Source: Clostridium cavendishii DSM 21758
GTDB taxonomy: Bacteria > Bacillota > Clostridia > Clostridiales > Clostridiaceae
Assembly (NCBI RefSeq): GCF_900141845.1
Contig: NZ_FQZB01000015.1
Span: 62,001-126,000 of the forward strand
Direction: 5' to 3'
Length of the DNA: 64,000 nucleotides
Below, in pieces: positions 1 through 7,991 of the stretch. Each line of letters begins with the position of its first letter. Positions within the stretch are counted from its first letter, which is position 1. The notes beneath the pieces were generated by a model. It made no database searches. It was given only the letters and a program-made list of their open reading frames with translations, and had not been told where the DNA came from. The position numbers and the translations under genes were made by a program.

Positions 1-789
1 TTAAGTAAAATGAGTTTATTAATTGCATCATTTATATGTGTGCCAATAGTATATAAAAATAATTCGATGGGGATTATTGTAGTAGCTAATGATAGTGTTT
101 TAGATTACAAACTATCAGATTTAAAAGTGTTTAGTATAATTGCTATGCAAATGGGTATTTATTTGGAGAATTTGAGGCTTTATAGCAATGTAAAAGAAAC
201 ATTTTTTGATACAGTAAAAGTTATTGCAAAAATAAGTGAAATTAGAAAGAGTTCTCTAGGCAAAACAAATAAAAGACTTTTGAAATTCAGTGTAGATATA
301 GCTAAAAAGATGATGTTATCTGAAGTTGAACAAGGACAGGTTAGACTTGCAGCTATGATTTGCGATATAGGTGAGGTAAGCATAAAAGATGAAATCTTGA
401 GTAAGGAAGGTTCATTTTCAAGAGAAGAGTTTAAAAAATTAAAAGTACATCCTGTTATAGCGGCAGAAATTATACAAGATATATCAACACTTAATCATCT
501 AGTACCAATTATTAGAGGACACCATGAAAGATTTGATGGAACTGGGTATCCCGATAAATTAAAAGGTGAACATATTCCGCTTATATCCAGGATTATTGCT
601 ATAGCATCAGAATTTGATGCAATAATTAGTAAGGAAGATTTTAAGATAAATACGGATTTAGATAATGCTATTGAGCAATTGAAAAGTGGTAAAGAAACTA
701 AGTTTGATCCTGAAATAGTAGATGAATTTTTAAGAGTATTAAGAGATAAATCTAAGGAAGAAATTTCAGATTATATTTATAAAGATTAA
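1..789 (+). CDS. HD-GYP domain protein with degenerate HD motif (5' partial)
   Basis: The frame is open from the first base, so the start and probably a sensor region lie outside the window. Counting from the Met at base 10, about 60 residues resemble the end of a GAF domain. Residues ~65-240 form an HD-GYP domain, the cyclic-di-GMP phosphodiesterase family. The GYP part is intact (HHERFDGTGYP, ~171-181) and His147 is kept. The signature HD is Cys118-Asp119, the following GK reads GE, the upstream conserved His is absent, and the first Asp of the usual VADxFDA motif is Ser. It may be a ligand-binding or weakened enzyme. A terminator follows. Confidence 0.8.
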   Translation, partial: LSKMSLLIASFICVPIVYKNNSMGIIVVANDSVLDYKLSDLKVFSIIAMQMGIYLENLRLYSNVKETFFDTVKVIAKISEIRKSSLGKTNKRLLKFSVDIAKKMMLSEVEQGQVRLAAMICDIGEVSIKDEILSKEGSFSREEFKKLKVHPVIAAEIIQDISTLNHLVPIIRGHHERFDGTGYPDKLKGEHIPLISRIIAIASEFDAIISKEDFKINTDLDNAIEQLKSGKETKFDPEIVDEFLRVLRDKSKEEISDYIYKD

Positions 790-802
790 ATATTTATACA
801 GT

Positions 803-836
803 AAGCTGTTAAGGTAATACTTAATAGCTTTTGTAT
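803..836 (+). terminator. Terminator after the HD-GYP gene
   Basis: Inverted arms aagctgttaag (803-813) and cttaatagctt (820-830), one G-U pair, 6-nt loop, then a T-rich run. It lies 14 bases after the stop codon. Confidence 0.7.
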
Positions 837-1067
837 TATTAAAATTAGATAATCGATGCATTTATAAATCTTATTAATATAGAATTTTATATGTGCTAGA
901 TGATAATGTTACAAATTATATTTTTTAGATATACAGATTGAAGATGTTAAGATGACATGCTTTAATAATTATAACAATTTTATTTGCGAGCTAATAAATT
1001 CAAGGAATGAGCAAAAAAGGTGTATGTGCAAATAATGGGCCAATAAATTGAATTTTGTGCAAACAAT

Positions 1068-1083
1068 TGGTATTGTGGTTGCT
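1068..1083 (+). promoter_or_regulatory. Candidate sigma-54 promoter for the PTS operon
   Basis: TGGTAT, five bases, then TTGCT. The invariant GG (1069-1070) and GC (1081-1082) are exactly 10 bases apart, as required for -24/-12 promoters. The start codon is 36 bases downstream. Two similar upstream words, tgtgcaaataat and tgtgcaaacaat, could be activator sites. The -24 element matches TGGCAC only in part, so this is a candidate. The rest of 790-1118 shows only the terminator at 803-836. Confidence 0.45.
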
Positions 1084-1118
1084 AAAAATAAAAAGGATAA
1101 TAAAGTCATGGAGGAGCT

Positions 1119-3038
1119 ATGAAGGAAAGAGAAAAACAAATTTTAGAATTTATAATTGAAAATGAAGGAATTGAACTTTGTAAAATACTTGAACACTTCA
1201 GCATTTCAAAGAGAACTTTATATTATGATATACAGTCTATTAATTATTATATAAAATCTGCAGGAATAATAAAAAATATAAAACATGGTTTCTTTTTTGT
1301 TGGAGATTATACAAAACTATATTCTAAAATAAATTTCAATGACAATAAATATTTAAACTTAGATTGTCGAAAAAATTATATTTTATACAAAATTTTAAAC
1401 GATGAAAAAGTAACTATTGATATGCTAACAGGAGAAATGATGTTAGCCAAAAATACAATAGTACAAACTATGGATGAAATAAAGGAAGATTTAAAGAAAA
1501 TTCAACTTAAACTGGTTTATAGAAAAAAATATGAAATAATAGGCAATGAATATAAAATAAGAGAACTATTTTTACTTTTAATGCAAGAAGACGAATCTTT
1601 ATTAAGGAATATTAGCGAAGAGGTATTAAATTTTGATAGATATTTTTCAATGGGTTTAACAGATTATTCGTTAGGCAATTTGAGTAAATTTGTAAAGTTT
1701 ATTCATAAAAGAATTAGTGAAAACTTTAGTTTAACCACATATAAGTATAAATGTGACTCAATTAAATTTAAGTATTATACTTTTGTAAAATATTTATTGC
1801 CTTTGGATGCAAATGAGGATGAGAAGGCTTATTTAACTGCTTATATAAGTACATTGTCAAGTTTAAATAGTAAAGTTGATGAAATCTTAATAGATAAGTA
1901 TGTAGATAAGCTTATTAAAAAATTTGAAGTTAGGACAACAATAGTATTAGAAAGTAAAGAAGAATTTAAAAAAAATATAAAAAGACACTTATTATCGTCA
2001 TATTACAGAATAAAATTTAGCTTTCCTATTAGTAACCCTTCATTGGAAGATATAAAGTTTAAATATGAATCTTTGTATAAGATTATAAAATCAATTATTG
2101 AAGATGAAAAGGATTTCTCTGATTTTATTGGTATAAGAGAAGAAGAAATTGGATTTATAGCAGCTTATTTTGCAGGATATTTAAGAGGTGCGAGAGATAA
2201 GGGAATAATACAAAATAAGGTTTTAGTGGTATGCCCAAATGGTCTTATGGTTTCTAAAACTTTAGAAATTCAGTTATATAAATATATTCCAACTATTGAT
2301 ATTGTAGGAATAATGTCATTAAAAGAGTTATCAGAATCCGAGATTTATTATGATTACATAATATCAACAATAGAGATTCCAGATAAAGAAAATATAATTG
2401 TAGTAAACCCTCTTTTATCTAAGCTAGATATTCAGCTATTAATGAGTAAATTAATTAATTTCAGTGATAGTAATGTTAATTTTGATTTAGAGTTAATAAT
2501 GCAGGTTATAAAAAAACATACAAAAATTATAAATGAGAAAAAACTTAAGGATGATTTATTCAAAATAATATATAAGTCTGAAGAAAAGGAGATATATCAA
2601 CCTATGCTAAAAGAATTAGTGACAGCAGAAAGAATTAAAAAAATTAAAGGAGTAAATAGTTGGGAAGAAGCTATAAAGATAGCATCTAAGCCTCTTCTAA
2701 AAGATGGTTCAATTGAACAAATTTATGTAGATGAAATGATTCAAAGTATAACAAAACATGGTCCGTATATAGTACTAGCAGATAGATTTGCATTACCTCA
2801 TGCTAGTTCAAAAAATGGAGTAAATAAATTAGCGATGTCCTTACTAGTTGTAGATGATGAAGTAGACCTTTTGGGGAAACCAGTGAATATATTCATGGTT
2901 TTGGCAGCGGTGGATAATAATTCTCATATTAGAGCTTTAGCTTCTTTGTCAGAGATGTTATATGATGAAAAAAATATCAAAAAATTAATTAATGGTAATG
3001 AAAGCGAAATATTAGAAATTATAAATAAGCAAAATTAG
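1119..3038 (+). CDS. BglG/LicR-type PRD transcriptional regulator with IIA domain
   Basis: 639 residues. The order is an N-terminal helix-turn-helix (~1-60, not the CAT RNA-binding domain), two PTS regulation domains (~170-380), a IIB-like domain around VLVVCPNGLMVSKT, and a C-terminal IIA domain of the mannitol/ascorbate type with the phospho-acceptor in LPHAS (His561). Such proteins activate PTS operons according to their phosphorylation state. The IIB and IIC genes follow at once, but no separate IIA gene does, so this IIA domain may also feed phosphate to the transporter. RBS GGAGG precedes ATG. The sigma-54-like promoter upstream is unusual because this protein has no AAA+ domain. Confidence 0.85.
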   Translation: MKEREKQILEFIIENEGIELCKILEHFSISKRTLYYDIQSINYYIKSAGIIKNIKHGFFFVGDYTKLYSKINFNDNKYLNLDCRKNYILYKILNDEKVTIDMLTGEMMLAKNTIVQTMDEIKEDLKKIQLKLVYRKKYEIIGNEYKIRELFLLLMQEDESLLRNISEEVLNFDRYFSMGLTDYSLGNLSKFVKFIHKRISENFSLTTYKYKCDSIKFKYYTFVKYLLPLDANEDEKAYLTAYISTLSSLNSKVDEILIDKYVDKLIKKFEVRTTIVLESKEEFKKNIKRHLLSSYYRIKFSFPISNPSLEDIKFKYESLYKIIKSIIEDEKDFSDFIGIREEEIGFIAAYFAGYLRGARDKGIIQNKVLVVCPNGLMVSKTLEIQLYKYIPTIDIVGIMSLKELSESEIYYDYIISTIEIPDKENIIVVNPLLSKLDIQLLMSKLINFSDSNVNFDLELIMQVIKKHTKIINEKKLKDDLFKIIYKSEEKEIYQPMLKELVTAERIKKIKGVNSWEEAIKIASKPLLKDGSIEQIYVDEMIQSITKHGPYIVLADRFALPHASSKNGVNKLAMSLLVVDDEVDLLGKPVNIFMVLAAVDNNSHIRALASLSEMLYDEKNIKKLINGNESEILEIINKQN

Positions 3039-3050
3039 GAGGAGATAATT

Positions 3051-3326
3051 ATGAAATTTTTAGCCGTTTGTGGATTTGGAGTAGGGTCATCAATGGTATT
3101 AAAGATGTCAATTGAAAAGGTTTTAAGGGAATTAGGGGTTGATGCAGAAGTAGAAAATACAGATTTGAATTCTGCAAGAGGTGCAGATTGTGATGTTATA
3201 TTTACAAGTGCAGAGTTACAAGAAGAGCTAAAGGGAACTTGCAATGTACCAGTATATCCAGTAAAGAAGTATATGGATTTAGCTGAAGTTAAAGATGTTG
3301 TTAATAAATATTTAAATGAAAAATAA
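3051..3326 (+). CDS. PTS IIB component, ascorbate/galactitol type
   Basis: 91 residues. The N-terminal CGFGVGSS motif gives the phosphocysteine (Cys7) typical of UlaB-like IIB proteins. It would take phosphate from a IIA domain and pass it to the incoming sugar bound by the IIC protein encoded next. It starts 12 bases after the regulator gene, with GGAGG just upstream, so the genes are probably co-transcribed. Substrate cannot be told from sequence. Confidence 0.88.
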   Translation: MKFLAVCGFGVGSSMVLKMSIEKVLRELGVDAEVENTDLNSARGADCDVIFTSAELQEELKGTCNVPVYPVKKYMDLAEVKDVVNKYLNEK

Positions 3327-3352
3327 TAAAAAAATTTAAGGGGGAAGAACAA

Positions 3353-4609
3353 ATGATGGATTTTATTACTAACAATATTTTACGTAATCCACCAATGTTA
3401 CTTGGAATTATTGCGGCTATAGGGTTATTATTACAAAAGAAAAAGATAGCTGATGTTATAAAAGGTTCTTTGTTAGCATCTTTTGGAATGGTTATTCTTG
3501 AACAAGGAACAGGAATGTTAGTTGGAGCTATTGCACCGATTAACGGTGCGTTTCAATCATTAAGTGGAAGTGTTAAGTCTGAAGGATTAAATGATGTTAC
3601 TTTTACAACAACTTATGGTGGGGCTATTGGAATGGCAATGTTTATAGCTTTAGTAATTCATTTATTGATAGCTAGATTTACACCTATTAAGACCATATTT
3701 CTAACAGGACACATGTTGTGGTGGTTTCCATTTATTTTTGTTGCAGCTGGGGTTGAAGGAGGATTAAGAGGTGGAGCACTAATTGCTTTTGCTGCCATTT
3801 CATCAGCATTATATTGGTCGATAATGCCTTGGATATTAAGAAAATATGTAAGTGCAGTAACTAATGATGACTCATTTACATTGGGGCATCCGTCAGGGTG
3901 TTTAACATTAATCTCAGGGTTTGTTGCTAGTAAAGTTGGAAACAAGGAAAAATCTTGTGAAGATTTAAAATTACCAGCAGGATTATCATTTTTTAGAGAA
4001 ATTTCCATTAGTGGAGGTATAGTAATTTTTATAATGTTCCTTTTAGTAGGTATATTTATACCAGGTGCCTTTGCTAAAACAAATGAAAACATAGTTATAT
4101 ATGCAATTAAGCAAGGCTTTATGTTTGGTGCAGGACTTATTGTAATGTTGCAAGGTGTTAGAATGTTAATTAATCAAATTATTCCAGCATTTAAAGGAAT
4201 TTCTGAAAAGGTTGTACCAAATGCTATACCAGCTTTTGACTGCCCAATTTTATTTAACTATAAGCCAAATGCAGTTTTAATAGGATTTTTAACAGCAATG
4301 ATTACTTCAACTGTTATTATACTATTATGTAATTATTTTAATATATTTAATATATTATTAATTCCTCTTGTTATAACTTCATTCTTTGAATGTGGGACAG
4401 CTGCAGTAATTGGTGAAGGTCAAGGTGGATTAAAAGGAGCTTTAGTTGGAACATCAGTAGCATCTATATTTATGGTTTGTTTGGTAGGCATATCAGCTTG
4501 TGTTTTCTCAAGTACTATTCAAAACTGGATATTAATCTTTGGAGGAAATGACTTATCTTTATTTGGTGTAATTGGTAAGTTTATAGCATCCATATTTGGA
4601 GGTTTTTAG
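3353..4609 (+). CDS. PTS IIC permease, ascorbate family (UlaA/SgaT-like)
   Basis: 418 residues, strongly hydrophobic, with about 10-12 membrane segments. It begins with the family pattern of a short amphipathic stretch followed by PPMLLGIIAAIGLLLQKK, and contains GHPSGC and the late GEGQGGLKGALVG segment expected of SgaT/UlaA permeases. It translocates and phosphorylates a sugar or sugar acid with the neighbouring IIB. RBS AAGGGGG is 8 bases before the first of two adjacent ATGs. The true substrate is unknown; the neighbouring SIS-domain gene rather than ulaD/E/F homologues argues against plain ascorbate. Confidence 0.87.
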   Translation: MMDFITNNILRNPPMLLGIIAAIGLLLQKKKIADVIKGSLLASFGMVILEQGTGMLVGAIAPINGAFQSLSGSVKSEGLNDVTFTTTYGGAIGMAMFIALVIHLLIARFTPIKTIFLTGHMLWWFPFIFVAAGVEGGLRGGALIAFAAISSALYWSIMPWILRKYVSAVTNDDSFTLGHPSGCLTLISGFVASKVGNKEKSCEDLKLPAGLSFFREISISGGIVIFIMFLLVGIFIPGAFAKTNENIVIYAIKQGFMFGAGLIVMLQGVRMLINQIIPAFKGISEKVVPNAIPAFDCPILFNYKPNAVLIGFLTAMITSTVIILLCNYFNIFNILLIPLVITSFFECGTAAVIGEGQGGLKGALVGTSVASIFMVCLVGISACVFSSTIQNWILIFGGNDLSLFGVIGKFIASIFGGF

Positions 4610-4612
4610 TTT

Positions 4613-5353
4613 ATGGATTTTAAGTATATAGATAAAATAAAAGAGCTTATTCAGGTAGTAGAAGTAGAGGAAAGGGAGTCTATGGGAAAAGCTACTGAAA
4701 TACTTGTACAAGCTATAATGAGTAAAAATTCAATATTTTCATTTGGTGCATCTCACGCAGGAATATTAAGTGAAGAACTTTACTATAGAGCAGGAGGGTT
4801 AGTGGTTATTAATCCGGTATTTGCAAGATCATTGATGCTTGATACAACGCCTATAACATATACAAGTCAAATGGAGAGATTGGTTGGGTATGGTACAACT
4901 TTAGCTAAGAAAACCTTAATTAAACAGGGAGATGTTGTTATAGTACATTCTGTTTCTGGAAGAAATCCTGTAAGCATTGAATTTGCAATAGAGTCTAAGA
5001 AAAAGGGAGCTACTATAATTTGTATAACAAACTTAAGTTACTCTAAAACTGTATCTTCAAGACATCCATCAGGAAAAAATTTATATGAAGTAAGTGATTT
5101 AGTTATAGATAATCATGGAGAAAAAGGAGATGCTTGTGTTGAGATAGATGGAGTTGATCAAAAGGTTAGCCCAACATCAACAGTTATAGCAGCAACGATT
5201 ATGAATTCTATAGTTGCAGAAACAGTACAGGAGTTGACTAATAAGGGAATGAATCCACCACCAATTTTTTATAGTGCGAATATAGATGGTGGAGATGAAC
5301 TAAATAGGGAAGTATTTAATGAATATAAAGATGTTATTCATTATCAATATTAA
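4613..5353 (+). CDS. SIS-domain sugar-phosphate isomerase/binding protein (UPF0309-like)
   Basis: 246 residues with a single SIS fold: FSFGASHAGILSEELYYRAGG near residue 42 and HSVSGRNPVSIEFA near 120 are the two phosphosugar-binding loops. The family binds or isomerises ketose/aldose phosphates, often amino-sugar phosphates. It begins 3 bases after the IIC stop, with its RBS (GGAGG) inside the end of IIC, so it is the last gene of the operon and should act on the imported phosphosugar. A strong terminator follows. Confidence 0.82.
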   Translation: MDFKYIDKIKELIQVVEVEERESMGKATEILVQAIMSKNSIFSFGASHAGILSEELYYRAGGLVVINPVFARSLMLDTTPITYTSQMERLVGYGTTLAKKTLIKQGDVVIVHSVSGRNPVSIEFAIESKKKGATIICITNLSYSKTVSSRHPSGKNLYEVSDLVIDNHGEKGDACVEIDGVDQKVSPTSTVIAATIMNSIVAETVQELTNKGMNPPPIFYSANIDGGDELNREVFNEYKDVIHYQY

Positions 5354-5360
5354 GTAATAT

Positions 5361-5400
5361 AAAAAAATTCCTTCACAAAAATTGTGGTAGGAATTTTTTA
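5361..5400 (+). terminator. Terminator of the ascorbate-type PTS operon
   Basis: Arms aaaaaattcct and aggaatttttt around a tcacaaaaattgtggt loop that itself pairs (cac/gtg), ending in T-rich sequence. It lies 8 bases after the SIS gene. Confidence 0.8.
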
Positions 5401-5471
5401 TTTATAAATTAAATTTTTTAAATTGGGAATAATAAAATTTTGAAAATTATTTTATAAAGAAGGTAATATTT

Positions 5472-5990
5472 GTGATAGATTACTTTAAAAAAATAGATAT
5501 GAAATTTAGTAAGTATATAAATGAAAATTTGAGAAGTTATTTATTAGATAAGATTATGAGAATAATAACAAGGTTAGGGGATTTAGGTTTTGTGTGGATA
5601 ATAATAGGAACTATATGTATTTTAAAAAAGACATATAAAGTGGAAGGGAATATGATATTGTCTGCATTAGTGGTAAGTACAATTTTAGGTGAAGGAATAA
5701 TTAAACATACTGTAAAAAGAGAGAGGCCATCTGCAGTTGAGGAAGAAGAATTAATTATATCAAAGCCTAAAACATATTCCTTCCCATCAGGTCATACTGC
5801 CTCTTCATTTGCGGTAGTCGGGATATTAATAGCTACAGGGAGTAGGCTTAAAATTTATGCATTAATTTTAGCTATATTAATAGCTTTTTCAAGAATATAT
5901 TTAAATGTACATTATTTATCTGATGTACTTAGTGGAGTATTATTAGGTCTTATTTGTTCATCTATTGTATTTTGTTATATTCAGTTGTAG
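5472..5990 (+). CDS. PAP2-family membrane phosphatase
   Basis: 172 residues with 4-5 membrane segments. The three PAP2 motifs are all present: KxxxxxxRP (KRERPS near residue 80), PSGH (~104), and SRxxxxxHxxxD (SRIYLNVHYLSD near 142). Members dephosphorylate undecaprenyl pyrophosphate or phosphatidate at the membrane. The start is GTG with AAGAAGG about 7 bases upstream. It is separated from the PTS operon by a terminator and stands alone before rlmH. Confidence 0.85.
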   Translation: MIDYFKKIDMKFSKYINENLRSYLLDKIMRIITRLGDLGFVWIIIGTICILKKTYKVEGNMILSALVVSTILGEGIIKHTVKRERPSAVEEEELIISKPKTYSFPSGHTASSFAVVGILIATGSRLKIYALILAILIAFSRIYLNVHYLSDVLSGVLLGLICSSIVFCYIQL

Positions 5991-6051
5991 TTTTAAAATA
6001 GATGCTTTGCTATAATAATTAGTAGAATTAGCATAGGCAGAGGAGATAATA

Positions 6052-6531
6052 ATGAACATTACAATAATATCAGTAGGAAAACTTAAAGAAAAATACTTAA
6101 AGCAGGCTATAGAAGAATATTCAAAAAGGCTTTCAAGATACTGTAAGTTAGAGATAATAGAACTTCCAGATGAAAAAACACCAGATAATGCATCTGAAAA
6201 AGAAGAACTTCAAATAAAAGAAAAAGAAGGTACTGCTATATTAAATAAAATAAAAGATAATATGTATGTAGTAGCAATGGATCTAAGAGGAACACAAATG
6301 ACATCAGAAGAATTATCAAGCTTTATGCATGACTTAGGTGTTAGAGGAGAAAGCAACCTTTGCTTTATAATAGGGGGAAGCCTAGGGCTTTCAAAACAGG
6401 TAATAACAAGAGCTAATCATAAACTATGTTTTTCCAAGATGACATTTCCACATCAATTATTTAGGGTAATGCTATTGGAGCAAATTTATAGGGGATTTAG
6501 GATAATGAAGAATGAACCGTACCATAAGTAA
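6052..6531 (+). CDS. rlmH: 23S rRNA pseudouridine-1915 N3-methyltransferase RlmH
   Basis: 159 residues, the normal RlmH length, collinear with the family: N-terminal ITIISVGKLKEKYL, the SPOUT SAM-binding loop FIIGGSLGLS (~104) and the C-terminal end EPYHK. It methylates the pseudouridine in helix 69 of 23S rRNA. Its last six codons, gaaccgtaccataagtaa (6514-6531), are copied five more times in the next 16 kb. In staphylococci this same gene end is the SCC attachment site, so rlmH is the anchor for the array that follows. GAGG lies 9 bases upstream of ATG. Confidence 0.95.
   Translation: MNITIISVGKLKEKYLKQAIEEYSKRLSRYCKLEIIELPDEKTPDNASEKEELQIKEKEGTAILNKIKDNMYVVAMDLRGTQMTSEELSSFMHDLGVRGESNLCFIIGGSLGLSKQVITRANHKLCFSKMTFPHQLFRVMLLEQIYRGFRIMKNEPYHK
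6514..6531 (+). repeat. att-like site 1 (attB/attL in rlmH 3' end)
   Basis: gaaccgtaccataagtaa encodes Glu-Pro-Tyr-His-Lys-stop of rlmH. It is the reference copy for five downstream repeats (12718, 14976, 17416, 19077, 22705). The downstream inverted-repeat word aaatgaggttt is displaced to 6604 by a structured ~70-nt insert. Confidence 0.75.
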
Positions 6532-6600
6532 GCCTCCAAATTTTATATTTGGTCAGGCGAACTTACTCCTATGAGCGTAGGCGAGTAGGAGTTTCATATA
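6532..6600 (+). repeat. R3 structured repeat, copy 1
   Basis: About 70 bases directly after att 1, holding two small hairpins (ccaaa/tttgg and actccta/taggagt). It is related to copies directly after att 4 (17434) and att 5 (19095). It is not coding. It may be a small RNA or a binding site used by the recombination machinery. Confidence 0.55.
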
Positions 6601-6632
6601 AATAAATGAGGTTTTCACTAAATTTAGATATT

Positions 6633-6673
6633 AATATTGAGTTATGTCATTTTGAAAGACATAACTCAATATT
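6633..6673. terminator. Hairpin downstream of rlmH, inside cassette 1
   Basis: Perfect 16-bp arms aatattgagttatgtc (6633-6648) and gacataactcaatatt (6658-6673) with a 9-nt loop. It lies between rlmH and the minus-strand VanZ remnant, so it probably ends transcription from both sides. Every cassette start here has a hairpin at a similar place. Confidence 0.65.
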
Positions 6674-6686
6674 TCTTGTAACCTTT

Positions 6687-6920
6687 TTAGTTATTTATCA
6701 TTTGTTTAAGTCTTCGAGCTAACCAATAGCAAGCAAATCCAATGCCACAGCCAATTGTATTTAAAATAAGGTCATCAACATCTGATACTCTACTAAGAAA
6801 CGGAAGTTGGACAATTTCAATAGTTAATGAAGCAAAAAAAAACTACCATTATATAAATAATTTCTTTATCACATTTATTTTACCTGAAATGAGAAATAAT
6901 AAAGACTTAATACTTGGGGA
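6687..6920 (-). pseudogene. VanZ-like membrane protein, broken remnant
   Basis: On the minus strand, bases ~6830 to 6687 encode LTIEIVQLPFLSRVSDVDDL followed by NTIGCGIGFACYWLARR. This is the conserved VanZ C-terminal core (E-Q-R-D-D-N-G). Upstream the frame is interrupted at a run of nine T (plus-strand A run at 6834-6842), and related sequence continues in another frame (LLFLISGKINVIKK) up to about 6920. It has no start codon or RBS, so it is a decayed gene fragment. Confidence 0.7.
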
Positions 6921-6925
6921 GTTTT

Positions 6926-7795
6926 TTAATTGAAACAATAATCTAAAACATTAATATCTTTTATGTATTTACTTAGTGTATAAGCGATACCATCTTCTTC
7001 ATTAGATAAAGTCACTTCATCAGCAATAGCTTTTAAATCATCTACGGCATTACCCATAGCTACTCCAATACCAGCATATTTAAGCATTGAGGCATCATTA
7101 TGCCCATCTCCAAAAGCAATCATTTCTTCTCTTTTATACCCCATAGGAATTAGCACACTATCTAAAGCTTTAGCTTTATCAATTCCATTAGCAGTAAATT
7201 CAAAGTAGAAGGGAGCTGTAAACATACAACTTAAAGTGTCTTTAAATGGTGCCATCATTTCTTTGTAATTCTCCTGTAGGTATTCAGGTTCCCCCGCAGT
7301 TAAAATTTTATTTAGTGGGTAGTCAAGAAAGGCTGCTAAATCATCCTTTTCACATAATTTAAATTTACCACCACGAGATTCATATTGAACTATGTTCCAA
7401 GTTTGTCCATTGAAATGTATCTCATTGTTAAAAACGTCAGTAACATACATATAGTCATCTTTATCAATCATAGGTATAACATCAAATTTCTTCATATGTT
7501 CAAGAATTGCTCGTCCATCTTCAACGCTCATTGTTTCATTAAATAAAACTTCGTTAGTTTCACAATCGAAAACCTTAGAGCCATTAAAAGAAACTAAGAG
7601 TCCATGATTTTTATCCATTTTTAATTCTCTAGATAAATCCATTAATCCGGATATAGGTCTTCCAGAGGCTAAAACTAAGATGATTCCTAATTCCTGTGCT
7701 TTAATTAAAGCATCCTTAGTCTTTTCACTAACTATATTTTTGCTAGTAGTTAATGTTCTGTCCACATCAAGAATAATTACTTTTATATTCGTCAT
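6926..7795 (-). CDS. Cof-type HAD-IIB phosphatase
   Basis: 289 residues. HAD motif I is DVDRTLT (DxD kept, the usual G is R), motif II is LASGRP, and motif IV is GDGHNDASML; the cap between them is of the C2B type. Such enzymes dephosphorylate sugar phosphates or flavin-type cofactors in the cytosol; the substrate is not evident. The start is at 7795 because GGTGGGGG sits 8 bases before that ATG; an earlier in-frame start at 7813 would put the RBS inside the gene. Its stop lies next to the VanZ remnant in the same orientation. Confidence 0.85.
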   Translation of the reverse strand: MTNIKVIILDVDRTLTTSKNIVSEKTKDALIKAQELGIILVLASGRPISGLMDLSRELKMDKNHGLLVSFNGSKVFDCETNEVLFNETMSVEDGRAILEHMKKFDVIPMIDKDDYMYVTDVFNNEIHFNGQTWNIVQYESRGGKFKLCEKDDLAAFLDYPLNKILTAGEPEYLQENYKEMMAPFKDTLSCMFTAPFYFEFTANGIDKAKALDSVLIPMGYKREEMIAFGDGHNDASMLKYAGIGVAMGNAVDDLKAIADEVTLSNEEDGIAYTLSKYIKDINVLDYCFN

Positions 7796-7991
7796 ATATC
7801 TTACCCCCACCATAGCTTTTTATTTAATTATACTACTATTATTTTTATAAGAAAATCCTGCCCATGAATAATTTTTAGGTAAGATTTTACTATTCTAATA
7901 CATAGCAACATTGAAAATAAATGAATTAAATGGTAAAATTTAAGTTAGAAATACACTATTATGAAGTTTTATGACAAACAAAGGTGATAAA

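Noticed and set aside
3035..3352. 105-codon minus-strand frame
   Set aside because: It is the reverse of the PTS IIB gene and has no RBS or protein-like composition.
6742..6933. 63-codon plus-strand frame
   Set aside because: It has no RBS and lies opposite the VanZ remnant, whose conserved residues are clear on the minus strand.
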